Both the position numbers and the translations under genes were made by a program. The notes beneath the pieces were generated by a model, which was not told the origin of the DNA, searched no databases, and worked only from the letters and a program-made list of their open reading frames with translations. A stretch of 64,000 bases of DNA from NCBI GenBank assembly GCA_905214435.1, contig CAJMMA010000003.1, forward strand, positions 1-64,000, given 5' to 3'. The stretch comes from an uncultured bacterium (GTDB lineage: Bacteria; Actinomycetota; Coriobacteriia; Coriobacteriales; Coriobacteriaceae). Positions 17,186 through 24,383 of this stretch are shown one piece after another (the stretch's first letter is position 1; every line of letters starts with the position of its first letter).

Positions 17186-17421
17186 CGTGCATTTTTGGGA
17201 GTATTCAGCAAGCTCTGAAAAATGCATAACGTTGTGAATGGGCCGCAGTGGCCCGCAGGCGCCCATCGACAACCATTGCGGGTGGGCTATCGATGAGCGG
17301 AGGGGGCTGTCACCGCGTTTTTGGTTTGCGACGACCTGCAACACTGCTGTAACCGCGTCGCTTTGCCGTTTGCGATGGGGCTGACGGGGTCCACGGTGCT
17401 GAATACTCCGTATTTTGCACG
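17186..17421. repeat. Inverted-repeat element, about 236 bp
   Basis: Arms 17186-17210 and 17397-17421 are inverted copies: the outer CGTGCA and inner GGAGTATTCAGCA are identical and only the 6 bases between them differ. Just outside, CCCTGAGGCGAGCAAA (17126-17141) and CCCTGAGACGAAGCAAA (17437-17453) repeat in the same orientation. The interior has a GGGCC/GGCCC hairpin but no credible gene. The whole intergenic stretch 17112-17630 otherwise holds only a promoter for the M42 gene. It may be a MITE-like element or a structured transcript. Confidence 0.6.
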
Positions 17422-17630
17422 GTCCAAGGTGGGGTACCCTGAGACGAAGCAAATAGATGCCTCATATTTATGCAGATACCGATAGGATTTATGCAAGATT
17501 GGAACTGTAAACCGAGCGCGTGCACAAAACCGGTGCGGGGACGTCAGGAGTCGGCTCGGTTTCTAGAGTATTGCACGTGCAGAACGGTTAAAATCGGGGC
17601 TCGGTCTTAGTTTTACTTGGAAGGATGCAT

Positions 17631-18674
17631 ATGGCTTCTAATGTTGATGCTTCTCTAGAGGAGACGCTCTCCTATATTACTGACCAGTTGAAGACGCTGA
17701 CTTCTATTGCTTCACCTACGGGCTATACCCGTGCGGCTACTGACTATCTAATGGAAACGTTGCGCGATATGGGCTTTGGCCCCGAGCGCTCCAATAAGGG
17801 CAACGTGTTGGTTGAGCTTGGCGGCGAGGGCGAGCCGCTCGTATTGGCGAGCCATGTCGATACCCTGGGCGCCATGGTGCGTTCCATTAAGGACAATGGT
17901 CGCCTGCGCCCCACGACGCTCGGCGGGCATCAGTGGTCTACGGCCGATGGCGAGAACTGCACCGTCTACACGCGTGACGGCAATGTGTACACGGGTGTGG
18001 TCCTCAATACCGAGCCTTCGGCGCATGTGGCCGATGAGCCGGTCAAGACCATCGAGAAGAATATGGAAATCCTGCTCGATGAGAACGTCGACAGCAAGGA
18101 CGATGTGCTCGAGCTGGGTATTCAGACCGGTGACATCATCGCTATGGATCCTCGCACGACGGTGACGGAGAGCGGCTACATCAAGAGCCGCTTCCTGGAT
18201 GACAAGCTGTCGGCGTCGATTCTGCTGGGTCTGGCCCGCGCCGTTGCTGACGGCGAGGTGTCGCTTTCGCGCAAGGTGTCGCTGCTCTTTACCGTGTACG
18301 AGGAGGTCGGCCACGGTGGTGCCTTTGTGCCGGCCGACACGCGCGAGATGATCAGCGTTGACATGGGTTGCGTGGGCGACGACCTGGGTTGCACCGAGCG
18401 CATGGTGTCGATTTGCGCCAAGGATTCGGGCGGTCCGTACAACTACGACCTGGTGACCACGCTGTCTAATATCGCGCGCGAGCTGGGGCTCGATTACGCC
18501 ATCGACGTGTACCCGCATTACGGTTCCGACGTCGAGGCCACGCTTTCGGCCGGTTACGACATTCGCCACGGTCTGATCGGTCCCGGCGTGTACGCGAGCC
18601 ACAACTACGAGCGCAGCCACATCGACGGTGTGCGAAACACCTTCGAGCTCGTCCGCGCCTACGTTCAGCGCTAG
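17631..18674 (+). CDS. M42 family metallopeptidase
   Basis: This is a cytoplasmic M42-type aminopeptidase (glutamyl aminopeptidase/FrvX family), 347 residues. Metal and catalytic residues are visible: ASHVDTLG (His, Asp), RFLDDK (bridging Asp), YEEVGHGG (Glu pair), SVDMG (Asp) and ASHNYER (His). The ATG at 17631 is favoured because GGAAGG at 17619-17624 is six bases away; ATG 17625 directly abuts that site. Its own terminator follows at 18709. Substrate preference is not visible. Confidence 0.9.
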   Translation: MASNVDASLEETLSYITDQLKTLTSIASPTGYTRAATDYLMETLRDMGFGPERSNKGNVLVELGGEGEPLVLASHVDTLGAMVRSIKDNGRLRPTTLGGHQWSTADGENCTVYTRDGNVYTGVVLNTEPSAHVADEPVKTIEKNMEILLDENVDSKDDVLELGIQTGDIIAMDPRTTVTESGYIKSRFLDDKLSASILLGLARAVADGEVSLSRKVSLLFTVYEEVGHGGAFVPADTREMISVDMGCVGDDLGCTERMVSICAKDSGGPYNYDLVTTLSNIARELGLDYAIDVYPHYGSDVEATLSAGYDIRHGLIGPGVYASHNYERSHIDGVRNTFELVRAYVQR

Positions 18675-18708
18675 GGAAGCAGTTTGCGACTCGGCTGACC
18701 AATCGCTA

Positions 18709-18734
18709 AGGCCCGATTTCTCGGGCCTTTTTTC
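18709..18734 (+). terminator. Terminator after the M42 peptidase gene
   Basis: AGGCCCGA and TCGGGCCT pair around TTTC and are followed by six T residues. Confidence 0.92.
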
Positions 18735-18812
18735 GCTTCAGTCTGTTTAGTATTATACTGTATGCAAATAATTAACTTAACGTTTGGAATACTTAACGAG
18801 GTTATGCGGCAT

Positions 18813-20186
18813 ATGAATACATCTGAGTACTTGTCTATGGGTGATGCCGCCCGCCTGTTGGGTGTTACGAAAGCCCGCATATCGCAACTTGCCGCATCGG
18901 GAACGCTTGTGTGCGATCTTGTGGGCGGACGGAAGATGGTTGAGTATAATTCTGCGGTCGCTTATCAAAAGGTCCGCAAACGTGGACGCCGTCCTGCGGC
19001 CGATGTGGGGCGCAAGTTTACGCTGATGTCCGCCGATTACGAGGTTGCGCGTATTTCGTTTGATCCGACGCGCGAGTTTCCCTTCGAAATCGCCAAGGTC
19101 CTCGATACGCAACGAATGCCGTTTGGCACATGCTCGAGCTCTTCTCCAACGGTGAATAAGCGGGAGCTCAACGCGTGGTGGGGGCATCGGTCGGTACCCG
19201 ATGTTCGCCCCGGGCTTATCTCGCGCTACCGCGAGCTGGGGATTGTCAGCGGCGTTGAGGTACCGGTTCAGTGCCTGGGCCTCTCGCTTTCGGATTGCTA
19301 TTGGCTGCGGCCGGCCGATTGCGCCGAACTCAAATGGCAAAACATCAATTACTTTGAGAACGAATTTGAGCGATCGGCGCCCGAAGAGCGTTCGGGTTGG
19401 CTGGAAGGCATCGGTCTTAAAAATCCGGATAACACGTCCGAGGGCGAGCTCCCTAAATCGTGGATGATTCGCAACGGCGTTCGCGTTCTGGTCAAGGGAT
19501 GCGGCGTGGACGACCAGCGTTCCTTTAACGAGGCGGTTGCAACGGCTCTACATCGTCGCTTGCTGTCGGAGGGTGAGTTTGTTCCTTATACGGTTGAGCG
19601 GATGCTCGATGGCCCTGTGTGTCTGTGCGACGACTTTCTTGACGGCCGCGAGGAATACGTTCCGGCTGTTTACGTTAAGAACGCTCTTGGCGGTCAGCGA
19701 GGAAACTCGACGTACGACCGGTACTGCCGCTTCCTTGGTAAGCATGGAGCAGACGAGGCTGCCGTGAGAAGGTCTATGTCGCAGATGATTGTCTGCGATG
19801 CCCTTTTGGCCAACAGCGACCGCCATTGGCGAAACTTCGGCATCATCCGCAATGTCGACACCCTGGAGATAAAACCTGCTCCGCTGTTCGATAGCGGCAA
19901 CTGCCTGTGGTACAACGTGCCAACTGCCGTGCTCGCAGCTGGGGAGTTTGGGTTTTCCGCTAAGCCGTTTGGGCCCGACCCTTCCGTCCAGCTGGCGCTT
20001 GCGGACTCACTCGATTGGTTCGACGCATCGCGACTCGACGGATTTGTTGATGAGGCAATCGAGATTCTTTCACAGAGCGAATGGGCGACGGCGGAGGGTC
20101 GACTCGAGGCCATTTGCCGCGGCCTCGAGCGTCGCGTAATCGAGGTTGGTGCCGCTGTTGAGGTACTTCGACACGTGCAGCGATAA
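18813..20186 (+). CDS. HTH-HipA-like kinase fusion protein
   Basis: This 457-residue protein joins an N-terminal helix-turn-helix (about residues 5-50, LSMGDAARLLGVTKARISQLAASG, shown here only as a motif in parts) to a HipA-fold kinase. Kinase features are KSWMI then RVLVKG (possible ATP lysine), CDALLANSDRHWRNFG (catalytic loop Asp and Asn) and PLFDSGN (metal Asp). HipA proteins phosphorylate cellular targets and are normally paired with a separate HipB DNA-binding antitoxin; none is adjacent, so the fused HTH may take that role. A TATACT element lies at about 18754. Starts at 18762 or 18804 are possible; 18813 was chosen because of GAGG at 18798-18801. Toxicity is not demonstrated. Confidence 0.72.
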   Translation: MNTSEYLSMGDAARLLGVTKARISQLAASGTLVCDLVGGRKMVEYNSAVAYQKVRKRGRRPAADVGRKFTLMSADYEVARISFDPTREFPFEIAKVLDTQRMPFGTCSSSSPTVNKRELNAWWGHRSVPDVRPGLISRYRELGIVSGVEVPVQCLGLSLSDCYWLRPADCAELKWQNINYFENEFERSAPEERSGWLEGIGLKNPDNTSEGELPKSWMIRNGVRVLVKGCGVDDQRSFNEAVATALHRRLLSEGEFVPYTVERMLDGPVCLCDDFLDGREEYVPAVYVKNALGGQRGNSTYDRYCRFLGKHGADEAAVRRSMSQMIVCDALLANSDRHWRNFGIIRNVDTLEIKPAPLFDSGNCLWYNVPTAVLAAGEFGFSAKPFGPDPSVQLALADSLDWFDASRLDGFVDEAIEILSQSEWATAEGRLEAICRGLERRVIEVGAAVEVLRHVQR

Positions 20187-20194
20187 ACCCGCGG

Positions 20195-21295
20195 CTACTT
20201 AAGTGCGCCGGTCACGGTGCCACCGCCCAGGACGATGTCGCCGCGATAGACTACAACGGCCTGACCGGGGGCGATGGCGCGCTGCGGCTCGTCAAAAGTC
20301 AGCAGCATTTGCCCGTCTTCGCCGCGCGTAAGGGTCGCTGCCTGGTCTTTCTGACGGTAGCGGTACTTGGCGCCCACGCGAATGCCGCCGGACGTGAGCT
20401 CTGCCTCCATGCGGTCGGCAGGGGCGCTCCAGATCCAGTCGTTGGCCGTGAGGGCAGCGGCGGTCAGGTCCTCGGCCTCGCCCAGATGCACGGTGTTGTT
20501 GGCGGCGTCGACGCCCGTCACATACACGGGATGTGCCATCGCGACGCCCAGGCCCTTGCGCTGGCCGATGGTATAGCGCAGTGCGCCGCTGTGACGTCCG
20601 ACCACGTTGCCGTCACGCCATACAATATCGCCCGGTGCAGCGGCATGTCCGCAGCGGCGCTCGATATAACCCGCGTAATCTCCGTCCGCGATAAAGCAGA
20701 TATCCTCGCTCTCGGCTTTCTTGGCGTTGATGAAGCCCTGCTCGGCGGCAATGCGGCGCACGTCGTGCTCTTTGTCCAAGTCTGCCAGCGGAAAAATCGT
20801 GTGCGCCAGGCGCTCCTGCGTGAGCGAATACAAAAAGTAGCTCTGGTCCTTTTTGGGGTCCTCGCCGCGATGCAGCTGCCAGGTGCCGTCTGCCGCCTGG
20901 CTTGTTTTGGCGTAATGTCCCGTTGCGATGTAGTCGCAGCCCATGTCCAGCGCCGTATCGAGCAGCGCGCCAAACTTAATGTGGCGGTTGCAGATAATGC
21001 ACGGATTGGGCGTCAGCCCCTCCTGATAGGTGTTCACAAAGCGCTCGATCACGTTGCGGTCGAAGGTTTGCTGCAAGTCGAGCACATGGTGGGGTATCCC
21101 CAGGCGCTCGGAAACTGCCTTCGCGTCGGCGATGTCGCGGTCGACTTTGCTCATACCCGTGGCGGGGTCGGGTGCGGGGCAGGTGAGGCGCATGGTGGCA
21201 CCGACGCATTCGTAGCCCTGACTTTTGAGCAGATACGCGGTCACGCTGGAATCGACGCCGCCGCTCATGGCGACGAGCACGCGCTTATTGTGCAT
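20195..21295 (-). CDS. mnmA: tRNA-specific 2-thiouridylase MnmA
   Basis: MnmA puts sulfur on the wobble uridine of Lys, Glu and Gln tRNAs. The protein has the PP-loop SGGVDSS at the N-terminus, the first catalytic cysteine in NPCIICN and the second in SEDICFI. Length is 366 residues, full for the family. The ATG at 21295 is preceded on the minus strand by AAGGAGAA. It lies downstream of cysK, which makes cysteine, the source of the thiol sulfur. No cysteine desulfurase gene is in the window. Confidence 0.96.
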   Translation of the reverse strand: MHNKRVLVAMSGGVDSSVTAYLLKSQGYECVGATMRLTCPAPDPATGMSKVDRDIADAKAVSERLGIPHHVLDLQQTFDRNVIERFVNTYQEGLTPNPCIICNRHIKFGALLDTALDMGCDYIATGHYAKTSQAADGTWQLHRGEDPKKDQSYFLYSLTQERLAHTIFPLADLDKEHDVRRIAAEQGFINAKKAESEDICFIADGDYAGYIERRCGHAAAPGDIVWRDGNVVGRHSGALRYTIGQRKGLGVAMAHPVYVTGVDAANNTVHLGEAEDLTAAALTANDWIWSAPADRMEAELTSGGIRVGAKYRYRQKDQAATLTRGEDGQMLLTFDEPQRAIAPGQAVVVYRGDIVLGGGTVTGALK

Positions 21296-21324
21296 GGGGA
21301 GGTTCTCCTTGGTGGCATGTGGCC

Positions 21325-21363
21325 AAAAAAGAAAAGCGGCGCGGGAGGCTGGTTCCGCGCCGC
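21325..21363 (-). terminator. Terminator after cysK on the minus strand
   Basis: On the minus strand GCGGCGCGG (21363-21355) pairs with CCGCGCCGC (21344-21336), followed by TTTTCTTTTTT. It ends the cysK transcript. A TACAAT hexamer lies just before it on the same strand (21373-21368) and could be an mnmA promoter, in which case the hairpin would sit at the extreme 5' end of the mnmA transcript. Confidence 0.8.
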
Positions 21364-21475
21364 AGACATTGTAGCAAGTTCGGACGACTCGTGGGACGCC
21401 CTGATGGGATGGGCTCAGACTGCCGGGAGAGAGGAGACCGGCTCGTCCCTGGGCTCAACCTATGGGCGACGGGCC

Positions 21476-22414
21476 CTAGTCCTGGAAGAGTGCCGTGGAC
21501 AGGTAGCGCTCGCCGGTGTCGGCGAGCAGCGCCACGATGGTCTTGCCCTCGTTCTCGGGGCGCTTGGCCAGCTGCAGTGCGGCCCACACGGCGGCGCCGG
21601 ACGAAATGCCCACGAGCACGCCCTCCTTGTGGCCCACGCCGCGGCCGGTGGCAAAGGCGTCGTCGTTCTCGACGGGGATGATCTCGTCGTAGACCTGGGT
21701 GTCGAGGACGTCGGGCACAAAGCCGGCACCGATACCCTGGATCTTGTGCGGGCCGGCCTGGCCTTTAGAGAGCACCGGGGAGGTGGCGGGCTCGACGGCG
21801 ACGACCTGAATCTCGGGGTTTTGCTCCTTGAGGAACTCGCCCACGCCGGTCACGGTGCCGCCGGTGCCGACGCCGGCGACGAAGATGTCGACCTTGCCGT
21901 CGGTGTCGTCCCAGATCTCGGGGCCGGTCGTGGCCTTGTGAATGGCCGGGTTCGCGGGGTTCACAAACTGGCCGGCGATGATGCTGTTGGGGGTCTCCTT
22001 CTGCAGCTCCTCGGCCTTGGCGATGGCGCCCTTCATGCCTTTGGAGCCGTCGGTGAGCACGAGCTGTGCGCCGTATGCCTGCATAAGCTTGCGGCGCTCG
22101 ACGGACATGGTCTCGGGCATGGTGATGATCACCTTGTAGCCGCGGGCCGCCGCCACCGAAGCAATGCCGACGCCGGTGTTGCCGCTCGTGGGCTCGATGA
22201 TGGTGTAGTCGCCGCCACGCACGAGCTTGCCGGCCTTCTCGGCCTCGTCAATCATGTTTTTGGCGACGCGGTCTTTAACGGATCCGGCGGGGTTGAAGTA
22301 TTCCAGTTTGACGAGCACGCGGGCCTTGAGGTCCTCGTCGGCCTCAAAGTGGGTGAGCTCCAGAAGCGGGGTGTGGCCGATAAGCTGATCGATGGACGTG
22401 TAAACATTGCTCAT
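21476..22414 (-). CDS. cysK: Cysteine synthase A
   Basis: This pyridoxal-phosphate enzyme makes cysteine from O-acetylserine and sulfide. The PLP lysine lies in NPAGSVKDR, the substrate loop is PTSGNTG, and the phosphate loop is GVGTGGTVTG. Length is 312 residues, as expected for CysK. The ATG at 22414 is preceded by GGAGG. It is divergent from a cysteine-containing Rrf2 regulator at 22668, so it is probably under that regulator. Its promoter is at 22522-22550. Confidence 0.95.
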   Translation of the reverse strand: MSNVYTSIDQLIGHTPLLELTHFEADEDLKARVLVKLEYFNPAGSVKDRVAKNMIDEAEKAGKLVRGGDYTIIEPTSGNTGVGIASVAAARGYKVIITMPETMSVERRKLMQAYGAQLVLTDGSKGMKGAIAKAEELQKETPNSIIAGQFVNPANPAIHKATTGPEIWDDTDGKVDIFVAGVGTGGTVTGVGEFLKEQNPEIQVVAVEPATSPVLSKGQAGPHKIQGIGAGFVPDVLDTQVYDEIIPVENDDAFATGRGVGHKEGVLVGISSGAAVWAALQLAKRPENEGKTIVALLADTGERYLSTALFQD

Positions 22415-22486
22415 GGTGAACCTCCAAAGTGTTCAAATGACTGGATACCGTGTGGTTTTACGGTGCGTGTAGCAGCTAAACCCATA

Positions 22487-22550
22487 AACCTTATAGGTTG
22501 TTCGTTTTGCTGTTGGCAAGCATAGTAGACAGTAAAGCCTAGTAACGCAA
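22487..22550 (-). promoter_or_regulatory. cysK promoter and candidate operator
   Basis: On the minus strand TTGCGT (22550-22545), a 17-base spacer and TACTAT (22527-22522) form a good promoter. About 20 bases downstream, 22487-22499 is a perfect odd palindrome AACCT-TAT-AGGTT. A repressor there would block early transcription; the neighbouring Rrf2 protein is the natural candidate. The plus-direction promoter of the Rrf2 gene is likely TTTTCA/TAGAAT at 22604-22631. Confidence 0.6.
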
Positions 22551-22667
22551 TAGGAAATAGAAGATTATTACGAGTCGATTAACCATCTTGACGGGAATAG
22601 GTATTTTCAAAACCAATTTTTCGGCTAGAATTTCTACGAATTAAAAGACCGAAAGGCAGCTATATAT

Positions 22668-23096
22668 ATGTTGGTTTCCACAAAGGGCAGATATGCCCTG
22701 CGCGTTATGGTCGACCTGGCCGAGCATCAGGCGGCCGGTCGCATCCCGCTCAAAGAGATCGCGGCGCGCCAGGGGATTTCGGAGAAGTACCTCGAGAATA
22801 TTCTGGCTACGCTCGTGCGCGCCAACATGCTCTCGGGCATGCGCGGCAAGGGCGGCGGCTATGTGCTCACGCGCCCGCCCGAGCAGTACACGGTGGGCGA
22901 GATCTTGCGCCTGACCGAGGGCAGCCTGGCGCCGGTCGCCTGCCTGGATGGCGACTGCAAGGGTTGTTCGCGCTCTGACGAGTGCCCCACGCTCGACGTG
23001 TGGAAGAACCTGGACAAGCTCATCAACGACTACCTCGACGGTGTGACGCTTGATCAACTTGTCGCTCCCAACGAAGGCTACGACTACGTGATCTAG
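22668..23096 (+). CDS. Rrf2 family transcriptional regulator with four cysteines
   Basis: This 142-residue winged-helix protein belongs to the Rrf2 family (IscR, NsrR, CymR). The N-terminal KGRYALRVMVDLAEH and the wing GKGGGYVLTRPP are typical. Cysteines at 92, 97, 100 and 106 lie in the position where IscR and NsrR bind a 2Fe-2S or 4Fe-4S cluster, so redox or Fe-S sensing is likely. CymR of Bacillus lacks this set. It is divergent from cysK, with a palindrome between, which suggests control of sulfur assimilation by cluster or cysteine status. The ATG at 22668 has GAAAGG upstream. Confidence 0.88.
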   Translation: MLVSTKGRYALRVMVDLAEHQAAGRIPLKEIAARQGISEKYLENILATLVRANMLSGMRGKGGGYVLTRPPEQYTVGEILRLTEGSLAPVACLDGDCKGCSRSDECPTLDVWKNLDKLINDYLDGVTLDQLVAPNEGYDYVI

Positions 23097-23102
23097 CCCA
23101 CC

Positions 23103-23131
23103 TGCCATTTGGGGACGGGGTGGAAATGGCA
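23103..23131. repeat. Palindrome with GGGACGGGG loop
   Basis: TGCCATTT and AAATGGCA pair around the loop GGGGACGGGGTGG. It shares the loop core with the palindrome at 13894-13926 although the stems differ. It lies just past the Rrf2 gene and before a terminator. Confidence 0.65.
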
Positions 23132-23163
23132 GATTCTCTCGCCCTTTGAGACTTGGCAAATAA

Positions 23164-23201
23164 GAAGGCCGCCCATTTTTGCGATGGGCGGCCTTCGTTT
23201 T
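23164..23201. terminator. Bidirectional terminator between the Rrf2 and holin-like genes
   Basis: GAAGGCCGCCCAT (23164-23176) and ATGGGCGGCCTTC (23184-23196) form a perfect 13-base stem followed by GTTTT; A residues precede it, so it can act for the convergent minus-strand gene as well. Confidence 0.9.
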
Positions 23202-23236
23202 GGGCTGTTGAGACGGGCGCGGCCGGAATGGCCGTT

Positions 23237-23602
23237 TTAGCCCTCGGCGATGCTGTCGAGGATGCTGCGCATGATGGACACCAGGATGCTGCCCATAAAG
23301 GCCGAGCCAAAGCTTGCGATGGAGATGCCGACGCCCAGCAGGTTGACCGACAGGTAACTCGCGAGCTCGAGCATAAAGCTGTTGACGACAAGCTGGAAAA
23401 TGCCCAGCGTAATGATGGTGAGCGGCAGCGAGATGACCGTCAGGAACGGTTTGACGAGCGAATCGACGATGTTCAGGAACAGTCCCACGAAGGCGAAACA
23501 GACCCAGGCCTCGGCAAAACCGAAGGGCTGGATGCCGGGAACGAGGAACGTGGCGATCGCGATAGCGATCGAGGTGAAGAGCCAGTTAAGCATAAAGCGC
23601 AT
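23237..23602 (-). CDS. Holin-like superfamily IV membrane protein
   Basis: This 121-residue protein has four hydrophobic segments and matches the phage holin superfamily IV (PF04020) pattern, including VGLFLNIVDSLVKPFL and LPLTIITLGIFQLVVNSFML. Such proteins are widespread on chromosomes and there are no phage genes nearby, so a general membrane role is more likely than lysis. The ATG at 23602 has AAAGGA upstream. Confidence 0.82.
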   Translation of the reverse strand: MRFMLNWLFTSIAIAIATFLVPGIQPFGFAEAWVCFAFVGLFLNIVDSLVKPFLTVISLPLTIITLGIFQLVVNSFMLELASYLSVNLLGVGISIASFGSAFMGSILVSIMRSILDSIAEG

Positions 23603-23926
23603 GGCGTGAATCCTTTCTTGCGCCGGGGTTGCTGGCGTCGCGTGAAGCGGCTTGCGGCGGCGACCTGGATGGTTGCGCGGGTGCGCCGCGGTGTTTGGGC
23701 GCCCATTGTCTCAAATATTCGTGGAGCTTACGTGCGCATTCGGTTTCTAAACGGCGTTCGTCCTGAAAAACGCGCCGCTGACAGAGAGTCTTGTCGCTTT
23801 AGTTTGGTGGTGTGCTACACTGCTACGGGCAAAAGCCACAGGCGTTGCCCTATTGCATAGAACGGGCGAACGATGCCCGATGTCAGTATCAACTTCGATG
23901 CCTTTTGGCGGGTTTGGCGGTGATCG
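23603..23926. promoter_or_regulatory. Intergenic region with YerC promoter
   Basis: A plausible plus-strand promoter is TTGTCG (about 23790) with TACACT (23815-23820). The leader then contains GGGCAA/TTGCCC as a weak hairpin. No gene is seen in the remainder. Confidence 0.4.
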
Positions 23927-24226
23927 ATGAATATCGAGAACATGTTTGACAAGCCTGATGTCAAGCAGCTAGTCCACGCATTTAGTCTTTTGGATGACGA
24001 GAAGGATATCCAGGCGTTTTTAACCGATATCTGCACGCCGCGCGAGATCTGCGATCTTTCGCAACGTCTGCAGGTTGCGCGTTATCTGGATGAGGGCGAG
24101 CCTTATGTTGAGGTTCAGGCCCGCACCGGCGCTTCGTCCACCACGGTGAGCCGCGTGTCCAAGGCGCTTAATGGCGAGTACGGTGGCTATCGCAAGATCC
24201 TCATCAAACTGGAGGATGGCGAGTAG
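23927..24226 (+). CDS. YerC/YecD family TrpR-related protein
   Basis: This 99-residue helical DNA-binding protein belongs to the YerC/YecD group related to the tryptophan repressor. The helix-turn-helix reads TGASSTTVSRVSKALN, and the upstream TPREICDLSQRLQVARYL block is diagnostic. It has no visible corepressor evidence and its target is unknown. The ATG at 23927 has no strong ribosome site (GGCGGTGATCG upstream). A short hairpin terminator follows at 24254. Confidence 0.88.
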   Translation: MNIENMFDKPDVKQLVHAFSLLDDEKDIQAFLTDICTPREICDLSQRLQVARYLDEGEPYVEVQARTGASSTTVSRVSKALNGEYGGYRKILIKLEDGE

Positions 24227-24253
24227 GCCATCGGCGACAAACGAATTGCGCAG

Positions 24254-24280
24254 AACCGTCCCTTCGGGGGCGGTTTTTTG
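24254..24280 (+). terminator. Terminator after yerC
   Basis: AACCGTCCC pairs with GGGGCGGTT (one wobble) around TTCG, followed by six T residues. Confidence 0.85.
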
Positions 24281-24383
24281 ATCCCTTGGGGACGGAGGAA
24301 ATCTGTTGGCGTGGGGCAAATCTGTCCGCGTGGGCGGGTAGGATGGAAGTATTGATTATTGCGAACGGTTTGAGTGGAGGACC

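Noticed and set aside
20309..22525. 738-codon plus-strand frame across mnmA and cysK
   Set aside because: Both minus-strand genes have all catalytic motifs; the plus frame is their antisense shadow.
23237..23602. Prophage remnant suggested by the holin-like gene
   Set aside because: No integrase, structural or lysis genes are nearby, and this holin family is common as a chromosomal membrane protein.
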